NCBI GenBank assembly: GCA_009667805.1
Contig: CM019069.1
Coordinates: forward strand, 47,116,201 to 47,180,200
Reading direction: 5' to 3'
DNA: 64,000 nt
DNA from: Leptobrachium leishanense
Lineage: Eukaryota > Chordata > Amphibia > Anura > Megophryidae
Each line of letters starts with the position of its first letter. Position 1 is the stretch's first letter. Shown here in pieces: positions 49,865 through 59,975 of the stretch. The position numbers were made by a program, and so were the translations under genes. A model generated the notes under the pieces. The model had not been told where the DNA came from, searched no databases, and worked only from the letters and a program-made list of their open reading frames with translations.

Positions 49865-50739
49865 GGTTATTCAAAGAGAATCGAAAAGTCACCGCCCGTT
49901 CGGTGACTTTTCGTTCTCTTCAATTCGGTTCGTATTGCTGATCCCATTTCGGCCACCCTGCGGTGTTTTCAGCAAGCACCACAGGGTCCCCGAATTGCAG
50001 GGAAAGGCCGCCGCAAACCCGAAGAAAACTAACCGCAAAACCCGGCGAATGCACACCGAAAACCCCCAAAAACATCTGGATTAACCCGTCGAAAACGCCG
50101 GAAAAACCCGAGCAGGAGCCGATCACACACAGCGAAGCCACCGAAAAAAGCCGACACCACAGAGGAATGGAGTGAATAAATTAGAAAAACAGTTTGCTTG
50201 AATGTTTGAAAAGTGAAACGCTGTTTGCAAAAGAAACTACTGAGCGAAAATGTCTGAAATTTACATATGAGATCCAATGAGTGATAATAAAAAGGGCTGT
50301 TACAGAAAAAATAAGTAAAGTTGAAAAAAAAATTAAAATCCAGAAAAATGCTTAAAATATCCGAAAAAATCTATAAATAAAGAGACTCTTTACTGCAGAA
50401 TTTTATAATGAATGGTTTATTAGATATTGAATTAAAACGGGAATATTTTTAGCATTGAAACCTATGGGATTCACCTGTATAAACCTGCCGAATTAAACCA
50501 CCGAATGGTAGGGCATTTCGGGAACCTTTCACTGCTGGTTTGTGCTCTGAATAGACGAAGCAGTGCTTTTTTATGGGGAGTTCACTGCCCTTGAACAGGC
50601 ACCGAATGTGCAGGCAATTCGCCAGGATTTGGCAAATTGCCTACTTTCTGGATAGCCGAATGGCCAAGAAAGGTAACCGAACGCTGAAAATCAGCGTTCG
50701 GTTACCTTTCTCCAGCCATTCAAATCTCTTTGAATAACC
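49865..50739. mobile_element. MITE with terminal hairpins
   Basis: GGTTATTCAAAGAGA at 49865 is exactly mirrored by TCTCTTTGAATAACC ending at 50739. Just inside the left end, gaaaagtcaccg pairs with cggtgacttttc. Just inside the right end, ggtaaccgaacgctga pairs with tcagcgttcggttacc. There is no transposase. The superfamily is unassigned because no target duplication could be read. Confidence 0.85.
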
Positions 50740-50744
50740 ATGAT

Positions 50745-50985
50745 GGTATAGATTATTAATTATGAATGATTAGGTTTATTCCCACCTTTAATATACTGCT
50801 GGGCACCATTACACTCTTGGTGCTAACGTTAGCGCTGACCTGAGTGAGCGTTAACGTTAGCCCTGGTGGCCCCACCATATTACAATTCAAACGCTAACAG
50901 GTTAAAAAAACCTTTAGCGATTGGAATCTTGCGCTTTTCAGCGCGAGGTTACTGTACTTTGTGCTCCCTATACTTAACATGAGGA
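50745..50985. repeat. Unclassified inverted-repeat sequence
   Basis: Contains gctaacgttagc and gcgttaacgttagc palindromes and tactttgtgctccctat, similar to actttgcgctccccat at 44142. Probably the same old MITE family as 43603-44160. Confidence 0.45.
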
Positions 50986-50989
50986 GCGC

Positions 50990-52750
50990 AGGGGGCGTGG
51001 TTTGGAGCCCGCACGAGATGGCAGCCTAGCTTCGGAGCTCCTGCTAACCCACTAACATAAGCGCCCAGAACTGCTTTCTTTTCGGACATGGTCCGCACCA
51101 AATCAAGGGGAACGACTGCCACACCACTCAAGGTACCCGAAGGTGTACAGAAAGGCACCTTAGACACTTGTTTGTTGCCATCGGCACCTGTTTCCCCACT
51201 CCTGCTGCTTCCCAAGATGGCGGCCGCATCCACTCAGCCAGGCAATAGCTCGGATGAGTTACCTGGCATATAACGAGTTGAGGCGCTGATCGCTACGCTC
51301 CCTACCCGGGCGGATATTGACCGCCTGATTTTATCTGTCCAAGACACCTTTAAGAAGGAACTGGCTGAAGTTCGCACTGAACTTACTGAGGTGAACTCTC
51401 GGGTCACCCAGGTGGAGCGCCGCTTGTATAAAGTCTCTGCCTCAGAGGACACGGGGCAACTTTCAGATTTTCGCCGCAGATTGGATGATTTAGAGAATCG
51501 ATCAAGCCGACAAAATATCAGGATCAGGGGGGTGAGTGAAGAGGTGAACGATATACCATCGTATCTGTTGGGCCTGTTTAATTCTATCCTGGCGGGGGAC
51601 AGATTCATGCGCCTTCACATCGACAGGGCCCACCGTGTGTTTAGGCCGCGACCCCCGACACCCACCTCTCCTCCCCGAGATATCATCTTCCACGTCACTG
51701 ATTTCTTACTAAAAGAAGAAGTACTCACCACGGCCAGGAATACCTCCCCATGGTGCTACTTGGGTATGGAAGTGGAGCTCTACCAAGATCTTTCGGCCTT
51801 CACTCTTGCTGCCAGGAGAGCCTTGCGCCCGGTAACTTCGTCCCTCAGGGAAGCGGGGATCCCATATCGATGGGGACACCCTTTTGCACTGGTGGTCCGT
51901 CAGGGCCCGACCCTCCTTGTTATTAACTATTACTCGGAAGTGCCCGGTTTCCTGGAGACCCTGGACTTACCTCTCTTGGAGATCGACGATTGGGAGAAGC
52001 CTGCCCCGACCAGAGGTACCATTCGTCGTGAAGGCTTCCGCAATAATCAGCCTCGACCCCAGAGAACCCGGTCACGCCAGACACAGGACCAGGAGATGGG
52101 TGCCCCCATTCCACCGTGAACTATGTTCCAGGACACTTTTCCTTTTTTCTGGGACTCTGAAAGTTTCAATGAGGCCCTTACGACGTTATTATCCCCTCTT
52201 TTGTTTCATAAGGGGACTAATCTAACTGAAAACTACCCAGTTTGGCATCGGTCTATCGGAGACGATCTTTCCTTAACGGGGAAAATTGGGGTGTCCCTGA
52301 TGGGAGGATCATCTCGCACCCTGAAATTTTGTTACAGGGACTCCTTTTTGTGATACACGGGACTTAAGGTTCAGAATAGTACGGTTGATATATAGGATAA
52401 GGGGTTGTTAAGGGGGAGGGGGTATTATTGTTTCGTAACCTATATTTTTCCATCGAGAGGGTGGGTAAGGGAAATGTTTTTACTTCTGCATATTTACTTG
52501 TCTGTATGATGGGAGGTGGGGGAGGGGTGGAAGGTTGGTGGGTGGGGGAGGGAAGGGGCAGAAAGATAGGGGTGGGATGGAAGGTGGGTGGGAGGGAGGG
52601 AGGGGGTAGGGGGAATGGGTAGGAAGGTGGGGGAAGGTGAGAAAAAGAGAGAGAGGGAAAAAAAGGGAGGAAGAAAAATGGGGGGAGGGGGCAGCAGACA
52701 GGGGGAGGGTGATAAAAAGAGGGGAGGGGAACAAAAAATAAATAAAAAAA
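50990..52750 (+). mobile_element. L1-type element with ORF1 only
   Basis: A GC-rich 5' region (gcagggggcgtggtttggag) leads to ORF1 at 51088. ORF1 is followed by about 270 bp of unclear content, a purine-rich G/A tract (52395-52735) and aataaataaaaaaatt at about 52738-52752, which looks like a short A-rich tail. No reverse transcriptase follows. aagatggcggcc at 51214 is a YY1-like site. Confidence 0.7.
51088..52119 (+). pseudogene. L1-type ORF1 protein, one in-frame stop
   Basis: ORF1p is the RNA-binding chaperone of L1 retrotransposons and forms trimers on the element's RNA. The frame begins at ATG 51088 (MVRTKSRGTTATPLKVPEG). It has an in-frame TAA at 51271-51273, then continues in the same frame through a coiled-coil-like segment (VQDTFKKELAEVRTELTEV) and the hallmark DLENRSSRQNIRIRGV at the entry to the RRM-like domain. 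It then passes AHRVFRPRP and YFxx-type C-terminal sequence to the stop at 52117-52119. Total length is about 343 codons, normal for ORF1p. Apart from the single stop the frame is intact, so loss of function may be recent. Confidence 0.88.
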
Positions 52751-52828
52751 TTTATCGTAGCTGATTAGACGCCTTTTATTGCATCTCTCAAGCTGATGTA
52801 TTTGTCATTTTTGTTTGTTATATACAAA

Positions 52829-53041
52829 GGTTCACATACGTTTTCCACCCTGCACTGTGAATGTTTACATGTTCTGTTCAATAAACACCTGAAAACACAT
52901 AACGTTTGTGTTGTATTATTTTAAGCAGACTGTGTTTTTCTAATTGTTGTGACTTAGATGAAGATCAGAACACATTTTATGACCAATTCATGCAAAACTC
53001 CACGTAATCCCTATGGGTTCACAAACTTTTTCTTGCCACTG
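52829..53041. mobile_element. Solo Tc1 inverted repeat (about 213 bp)
   Basis: Matches one full IR arm of the Tc1 family at 1086-2605, from aaaggttcacatacg through the inner repeat and ttattttaagcagactgtg to the outer ttgccactg, followed by TA. No transposase or second arm is adjacent. Confidence 0.9.
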
Positions 53042-53133
53042 TACAAAAGCGAATACAGTGTCTAATTGAAAACATGTATGTAAATTCTTTAAAAAAATAA
53101 TTGCATTACAATTCACGCTATAATTTCCTCTAA

Positions 53134-53591
53134 GGCTAATGTCAGACGAGCGCAGTCTGAGCGCACTCTGCGTGCGTGCACAACGGACGGATGTACTGAC
53201 GGAAGATACTGCAAACACCACACGATCCATTTTTCTTGACGGACGTTGGAAAAAAAGGGAATTATGGGAAATAAAATTAATATGAAAAATGATACAAATT
53301 GATACATGATATGAAAAGCCATTTTGTGCTTCAAGGTGCTGGACGTCGCAAATGTGGTCCGTCTGACTTCGTTCCATCAAACACACAACGCTACGCAGAC
53401 GTGGCGCACTCTGCGCGTCCGTTCTAGCGGTTTTACATTCTTGCCCAACTTGCTGCCGTTTGCCACGTCCGTTGTGGACGGTGCGCACGTGCTTAGTGTA
53501 TGGGTCTCTATTGCTCATTATTCTATGCTACGACGGACGTTAAACTGTGCGGCAACACGGACATGATCACTGCGATCATCTGACACGGGTC
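53134..53591 (+). mobile_element. Harbinger-type MITE, copy 10 (subfamily B variant)
   Basis: Starts GGCTAATGTCAGACGA and ends TCATCTGACACGGGTC. TAA precedes and a decayed TGA follows. The interior is closest to copy 9 (cagtctgagcgcactctgcg). Confidence 0.87.
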
Positions 53592-53599
53592 TGAAGCAG

Positions 53600-53860
53600 A
53601 AAAAGTTAGTAACCTAAGCACTAGATGTCTTGGAAGTACATCTTCCATGATGTTCAGTCTCACTCTCTGAAGCCTTTTAGGTGTGTCAGCTGCGTAGATA
53701 AGCCGGAGGGCTATGGCAGCAGCTGGGGAGCAGGGCGTGCTAGTACGCTCCGCCGGCGTTATCCTGCTCGGCGGAAAGAGGTTCAAAGGTTCGTGGAGGC
53801 TCATGTGAAATGTAGTTCTAAAACATCTTGAGGGGCAAGGTTGATGATGACCCCTGCTCT
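53600..53860. repeat. Degenerate foldback repeat
   Basis: ggaagtacatcttccatgat on the left and tgaaatgtagttctaaaaca on the right pair imperfectly, with gggcaaggttgatgatgac at the right edge. Same family as 31859-31990, with about 110 bp of GC-rich sequence between the arms. Confidence 0.5.
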
Positions 53861-54073
53861 AAAGTGTCAAAGAACTTTATGTAAACCGCATTATAATAGT
53901 TTACCAAAGACAAGACACCTAAAAGAAGCTACATCAACAAATTACACAGTAAAAAAAAAAAAAAATCACATCTTTAAAATGATGCTCCAATTTGATTAGC
54001 TCGAGCAGTGAAAGAAGGGGCAAAATCTGTTGCCTAAAAATGGAGCAGAATGTTAGGGTTAACCTAACCTTAA

Positions 54074-54680
54074 AGGAACACTCTACTCCAAAAATCCCCC
54101 CCCCCGTTTTTTTATCCTAACCTATCCCTATTCCCTTAATAAATCTTTCGTTGTTTTTTTTTTTCTTGTAACTGTAATACTTACCCTAAAATCCTCTTGT
54201 TTCCAGTTGCGTTTTTTTTATTTTTATACTCACCTCCCTCCTCTTCCGCTCCCGTCCTTCTTCTTGCTTCTTGGCTTCTGGTTTACGTGAGAAGCGCGCA
54301 TGCGCGCCTCTCACATAAGCCAGCCAATCGGCAGGCTTCCTCCCGGCTCCCTCTGAGGATTAGTGTTGCGCGCAAGAGGATGCGCGCAACACTAACCCTC
54401 AGAGGGAGCCGCCAGCTTCTGCGGTGAGTTGGAGATGTCATCGCGCTGAAAGCGCGATGACGTCTCCTATTCGGCAAAAGTCGGCAGAAGCGGGAAATAT
54501 GATTCCCGCTCTGCTGACTGACAGCTGGGAGGGCGGAGTAAACTTCTCTGCCTCTCTCAGCTGTTTTCAGCATTTTCTGCTAAACCGCTGAGCGGAGGGA
54601 GGGGGGACAGAGGGCAGGATACTCCGGGCATCATGACCACCTAAAATAGCTTAGGTGGTCATGTTGCTTAGAGTATCCCT
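54074..54680. mobile_element. TTAA-flanked MITE
   Basis: TTAA at 54070-54073 and 54681-54684 brackets AGGAACACTCTA and the inverted TAGAGTATCCCT. A subterminal hairpin (catgaccacctaaa against aggtggtcatg) lies near the right end. Two GC-rich inner segments (gttgcgcgcaagaggatgcg and gcgatgacgtctcc) form further inverted repeats. The TTAA duplication suggests piggyBac- or Kolobok-type mobilisation. Confidence 0.8.
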
Positions 54681-54715
54681 TTAAGTATAAAGATAAAAGA
54701 AGGTCAATCAGTAAC

Positions 54716-55113
54716 CAAACCCTAACCTCTAGCCCTAACCCTAACCTCAGCTTTAACCCTAATTCCTAACCTTAATTTATATCCCTAACCCCAACCCTAA
54801 TTTCTAATCCCAGCCCCAACTCTTACCCTAATCTTAATTTCTAATCCCAGCCCCAAGTTTTACCCTAATCTTAATTTCTAATCCCAGCCCTAACTCTTAC
54901 CCTAATCTTAATTTCTAATCCCAGCCCCAACTCTTACCCTAATCTTAATTTCTAATCCCAGCCCCAACTCTTACCCTAATCTTAATTTCTAATCCCAGCC
55001 CCAACTGTTACCCTAATCTTAATTTCTAATCCCAGCCCCAAGTCTTATCCTAATCTTAATTTCTAACGCTAATTTCAAACTGTATCCGTAACCCTAATTT
55101 CTAACCATAGCTA
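54716..55113 (+). repeat. Telomere-like CCCTAA sequence and 37-bp array
   Basis: 54716-54800 is irregular CCCTAA/CCTAACC sequence. From 54801 to 55059 a 37-bp unit (tttctaatcccagccccaac plus tcttaccctaatcttaa) repeats seven times in exact register. The unit contains ACCCTAA, so it probably grew from degenerate telomere-like sequence. Confidence 0.88.
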
Positions 55114-55424
55114 TGGAAAAAGACGCTCCATTTTGCCCGAACCATCCAATAAGGTTGCGGGAGAACTCTGATTCTGTCCAAATTCAGCTGCAGCCAGGTA
55201 GGCGAGTATGGATGCGTGCAGAGGGGGGGGGGTGTTCTATTTAACTGGCTGTAAAGAGATTTTGCACTCTGCTCTGAGCTTGCTAATGGAATGTCAACAC
55301 AGTGTTAGTAAAGTTTAATACCAGTTCAAACATTCATTTTGTAGTCGAAATTTGGAAATGTAATTGTAAATTGTAAATAATTTGGTGTTTATTTACTTCT
55401 TGCGTTTCTGTATATAGTTAGGCG

Positions 55425-55738
55425 CGCACAGCCCAAAATTTCATGTATGTCCAAACTTTTACAAGAGCGTGTATTTTTTAGCCCCTATACTTCTTCTACA
55501 CCTCCCTCTATACCCCTCTTTGAATCCCCCTCTTGACGTCCTCCAATCTCCCCCCCTTTATACTATCCCCTCTACACCCCCAAATGTTTGTTAGGGTTAG
55601 AGCTAGGATTAAGGTTACTTCTAGGGTTGGGTTCTTGTTAGGTTCAGAGTTGCTGCTGGGGGGGGGTCACAGTTACTCTTTATGTTTGTATTAGGGTTAG
55701 GGCTACTATTGCACAAAGACTGCAAATTATTTTCCAGT
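55425..55738 (+). repeat. Dispersed repeat with degenerate TTAGGG
   Basis: cttctacacctccctctata, a C-rich stretch, then gttagggttagagctagg and similar words. The same order recurs at 58730-58985, so this is a dispersed repeat and not a separate telomeric event. Confidence 0.6.
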
Positions 55739-55741
55739 TGA

Positions 55742-56139
55742 GACTAGGGTCAGACGAGCGCATTCTGTGTGTCCGTGCACAACGGACGTACTTTCTACAG
55801 TCCGTTTTTGTGACTGACTTTTTTTGACTGATGTAGAAGGGAAAATAAATTAAAATGAAAAAACATTCTGTCCGTCAAAATGCTGGACGTATAAATGCAG
55901 TCCTTCTGACCTCATTCATCACTCACACACAAAGCTATGCGGACGTTGCGGACACAGCACACTCTGTGCGTCCGTTCTAGCGGATTTACGTTCTTGCCAA
56001 CTTGCGTCCGTTATGCCTCCGCAGTTCGGTGCGGACGTACTTCGTGTGTGGGGCTCCATTGGTCATAATTATATGCTATAACGGACGTACAGATGTGCGG
56101 CAACACAGACGTGATCAGTGCACTCGTCTGACACGAGCC
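55742..56139 (+). mobile_element. Harbinger-type MITE, copy 11 (subfamily B)
   Basis: The left terminus is decayed to GACTAGGGTCAGACGA and the right terminus is TCGTCTGACACGAGCC, followed by TTA. The left flank is TGA. The interior matches copy 4 with small deletions. Confidence 0.85.
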
Positions 56140-56142
56140 TTA

Positions 56143-57010
56143 TACTATTTCGAACTAATCCGAAAATGTTCAGATCAATTTGAATTTGTTTTCAGTCAAT
56201 TCGTGATTTGTAAATTTAGGTGCTCCTGATTTTCATAAATGCTGATATTTTGTTCGAAAATCAATTTGGGTGAAAAAGAATGGACATGTCTAATATATAT
56301 ATATATATACTGTATATCCAGAAAAATGTAGCGAGTCTAGATTTCATAATATGAGGTGGATTGGACCTGGTCTGCACTTGATCTCCTTAAACCCTTTTGG
56401 AATGATAATCAGTAAATAGTATTCCTGGTTCTCTGATTGCCAGAGCTTCTGGAGGGACATGGTTTTTATACCATAACCAGGAAGTAGGGTAAAGATGCCA
56501 CAATGTACCTTTTTTGATGATTCTGTGGCTTTTTAGACCTCATTTACAAATGGATGGAAGGATTTGACCCATTTAAAAAATGTATTAGCATTACACATAT
56601 CTCCAGCCTTACATGTGAATGCTGCTGTTATTTTTGTGGGAGTTGTGCTGTATTGAATTAGCACCGAAATTTAAACACTCCTGATCCTCCTGTGTTATTA
56701 AGGACGTGCACAATAGGTCTTTGTATTCTAGATTTTATTTTAGCTGTTCCTCACAGATGCGTGCATCTGATTTCATAAAACGTTGAGTATAATTAGGATG
56801 GGAATAGGGAACACTTGAACTAAATATGGGAAACATAAAGGCAAATTCTTTTCCTATTGAAACCAAGTGCTCATCCACGCAAAATTATGAATGTCTCCCA
56901 CTGTTGTAAGTCAGCTTTTACTTTATGTAAAAGAGTCATCATCCAGTTATAAAGATTCATAGATTCCAGATAGCTCATCATTTGGGTATTTATCATTTTT
57001 TAGAGTGTTT
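56143..57010. other. No gene; dispersed-repeat fragment at left
   Basis: 56145-56300 (cgaaaatgttcagatcaatt, gaaaatcaatttgggtga) resembles 59985-60120. The rest shows no supported feature. Confidence 0.45.
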
Positions 57011-57015
57011 TTTCA

Positions 57016-58483
57016 AAAGGATACGCTATTGAGCAATAGAGCTCCTTTTTTTGCCATTAAATAAGTGGGCAGAGGCTGCTGACAGCCTCTGCCCAATTAT
57101 TATTTTTATTTTGGGTGATTTTACTCACCTTCTATCCGTCGTCACACACAGCTCCTCCTCTTCAGCTCTGGGCCTCCCAATCCCAGAATTCCCTGAAGCT
57201 TTTCTGTGCAATTTGCTCCTGTGCAACCTGCATCCCGTAGGAACTGCAAATTACGCACCACTTCAGGACCTGCGCAACATATATATGCAAGTTCCGTAAC
57301 GCCGGTGTTCCATCATTTGATTGAACCCGTGGCAAATCGAGACACACGTCAGTTAAGAGGCGCGTTCAATACCTCAGCCGTTGCAAGTGGTAAGTTAGCA
57401 ACTTGCCATTGAACGCCGTTCTGCCGCTCAGCGCTCAGCACTGCTAACTTAGCACTTGCAGCGACCCGAGGAGATGCTGCGAGTAGCTGAGTGTGACGTA
57501 ATAAAGATGGCCGCCGCCATGAAGCAAGTGACAATTCCGTACGGCAATGTTAATTTTGAGGTTTTTGTTCACCAAAGCACAAAATATTTCTTTATTATTT
57601 ACCCCTGCACATAGACATATATTACAGTTCAATTATATTTTGTTTCAGAAGTAAACATTACGTTTATTCAGTAAAAACTATCATTTGTGGTGTGTGCATA
57701 CAAAACGGAATTGTGCTGACTGCTTTTCTTTATCATATATACCTCAACTGTTGTCCGAGTCATACGAAAAACAATCTGAATCTTTCATTAAGAAATCGTC
57801 GGCCATTTTACTTCGAAATTCGCATCCAAAGTGTTCAATGACACTGCTGCAGCAAACTGAATTGCTGCGCTGCAGCAATTCAGCAGCTGCTGAGGTGTTG
57901 AACGGGGCTCTGGTCAATTTACACCACTTCCTGTGATGTGAAATCAGCTGTTTGACTCCAAAGCCACACAATGCGCTTGTGTTCTCTAAGTCGCACCGAC
58001 ACGTCATTGCTGACATGTCCGCTGTGGACTTTGACGTAGCGTGCGCATGCACATTGTTAGGGTATGGCGTAGCACGCATGCATTTTGATTTCGCGTCATT
58101 GGAAATTACGTGCACGCACTGTAACTGACGTGGGTCTCGAGTTGCTCTGGGTTCTATCAAATGATTGAACACTTGCGCAGGACGATGGATCGGAGCCGCG
58201 CACATGCACAGATCCGATCCGTCGTCTGCCTCTCTGGGGCCACTTGCTACAAGAGCATTTGCTCACACGGGTGACATCACTAGTGACCGATCTGGTGCCC
58301 GGCAGCTGGGGATTTAAGAAAATCACGGCTGCTGGTGATGCTGGGTGGGGTAAAGGAAACTCCTACACCTCAACCAGCTTTTTTCCTAGATCAGGGCAAC
58401 TGGGAGAGGGGGGGAAGGGGTGGCATTCCTCACATCTTGGCCACTTTAAAACGCGAAAGTGGTCAGATGAGTGGAGTGTCCCA
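57016..58483. mobile_element. Probable TTAA-type MITE, large and degenerate
   Basis: aaggatacgctatt on the left (preceded by TCAA) and gtggagtgtccca on the right (followed by TTAA) resemble the termini at 54074. Within it, ctgctgacagcctctgccca, aagatggccgccgccatg and a ttggccactttaaaacgcga/aagtggtc hairpin are notable. No intact gene. Confidence 0.5.
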
Positions 58484-58604
58484 TTAATAATAATGCAGAA
58501 TTTTATTTACTGGACAGTATTTTAAGAAATAGTGCATTTAAAATGTATGTATAGCTGTCACATTACCGCAACGAGTGAGTGTCCATGCACACAGTTTTGC
58601 AGTT

Positions 58605-59000
58605 CTGACTAGAGATGTGTACAAACCAAAATTTTATTTCATTCGACAAATTTCATAGTCCAAAATTTTTGGAATTCTCTGATTCAGATTGATCCGAAAT
58701 TTTTCAGAAATGTCCAAAATTATGGTGGTGCACGCACTTTATGCTCCTATGCTTCTTCTATACCTCCCTCTATACCACTACTCCTCTCTACAGCCCTCTC
58801 TTTTCCTTCTCCAACCCCCCTATACTAACCCCGTTATCCCCCTAAATGTTAGGGTTAGCGATAGGGATAAATCTTTGGTTAAGATTAGGGTTACTTTTTG
58901 GTTTGGGTTACTGATAGGCTTCTGTTTGTGTAGGATTAGGGTTATTACAGTTACTGTATGTGTTGGGGTTAGGGTTAGTATTGTGCAAATGGTGATGATC
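58605..59000 (+). repeat. Dispersed repeat with degenerate TTAGGG, copy 2
   Basis: cttctatacctccctctata, C-rich sequence and gttagggttagcgatagg follow in the same order as 55425-55738. The left part (attgatccgaaatttttc) resembles the 56145 and 59985 repeats. Confidence 0.6.
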
Positions 59001-59292
59001 TGTGCCTCTGGCGCCACCCGGGGGTGATGGCAAATAAAATCAATGAAAATACAATGCAAGTAAAATGGTGCAAATAGGATAAAACAATCTAGGATAAAAC
59101 AAAATAATGTGACATTTACAGTCTTATCCTGTATACTCCAGGTTGTAAAAGGCTTAATGATTGTGAAAGTCTTAATAATCAGTGCAGGGACGAATAAAAA
59201 ATTAAAGTCATACAGTATCTCATATTTGTGGAGTCAGCTGCCTCTCCAGACCACTTGGTGGTATATCCCGTTTCCACCTTGTAAGTCAGTAT

Positions 59293-59970
59293 AAAAGAAA
59301 GATGTGCTGGAGTTGGCGCTTCTTGTCCTGTTAGTGGTTCCTTCTGCTGCACCCCGTGGCTCAGAAGTGTGATTTCCTTACAGGGTTACCATCCTCCGTG
59401 TCCCTATTTGCTGGTGTTTTATCAATCAGACACCAGAATTGTAGGCAGCCGGTGACTTTAGAAGGTGCACCGGATCACCTATCAGCCTCAGCCACCTCCT
59501 CAACACATACAAGCATCCAGGACCCGGGATAGGTGTAAAATAAGGCAAATTTTATTAGTAATAAAATATACAGTATACCAAAATGCGTTTTGCATAGAAA
59601 GCTTCATCAGTTGGTGCTACTGTAAATATGATCACATTTACAGTAGCACCAACTGATGAAGCTGTTTATGCGATACGCGTTTTGGTATACTGTATATTTT
59701 ATTACTTTTAAAATTCGCCTTATTTTACACCTATCCCTGGTCCTGGATGCTTGTATTCGCTGAGGAGGTGACTGAGGCTGATAGGTGATCCGGTGCACCT
59801 TCTAAAGTCACCGGCTGCCTACAAATCTGGTGTCTGATCGATAAGACACCAGCAAATAGGGACACAGAGGATGGTAATCCTGTAAGGAAACCACACTTCT
59901 GAGCCACAGGGTGCAGCAGAAGGAACCACTAACAGGACAAGAAGCGCCAACTCCGGCACATCTTTTTTTT
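59293..59970. mobile_element. 678-bp palindromic element with 5-bp TSD
   Basis: The two halves are inverted copies with no net length difference. Paired positions (59322 with 59941; 59601 with 59662) centre on 59631.5, at the sequence tgatca. AGTAT lies immediately outside both ends (59288-59292 and 59971-59975), and the outer limits set by this repeat give the same centre. Ends are aaaagaaagatgtg and cacatctttttttt. A motif acgcgttttggtatactg lies near the centre. Short frames in the two arms mirror each other. Superfamily unknown. Confidence 0.9.
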
Positions 59971-59975
59971 AGTAT

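Noticed and set aside
44161..52750. One L1 with a twin-primed inversion (ORF2 minus, ORF1 plus)
   Set aside because: The orientation would fit, but about 2 kb of unrelated sequence including a complete MITE separates the parts. The purine-rich tract of the ORF1 element also does not match the pyrimidine-rich strand upstream of ORF2.
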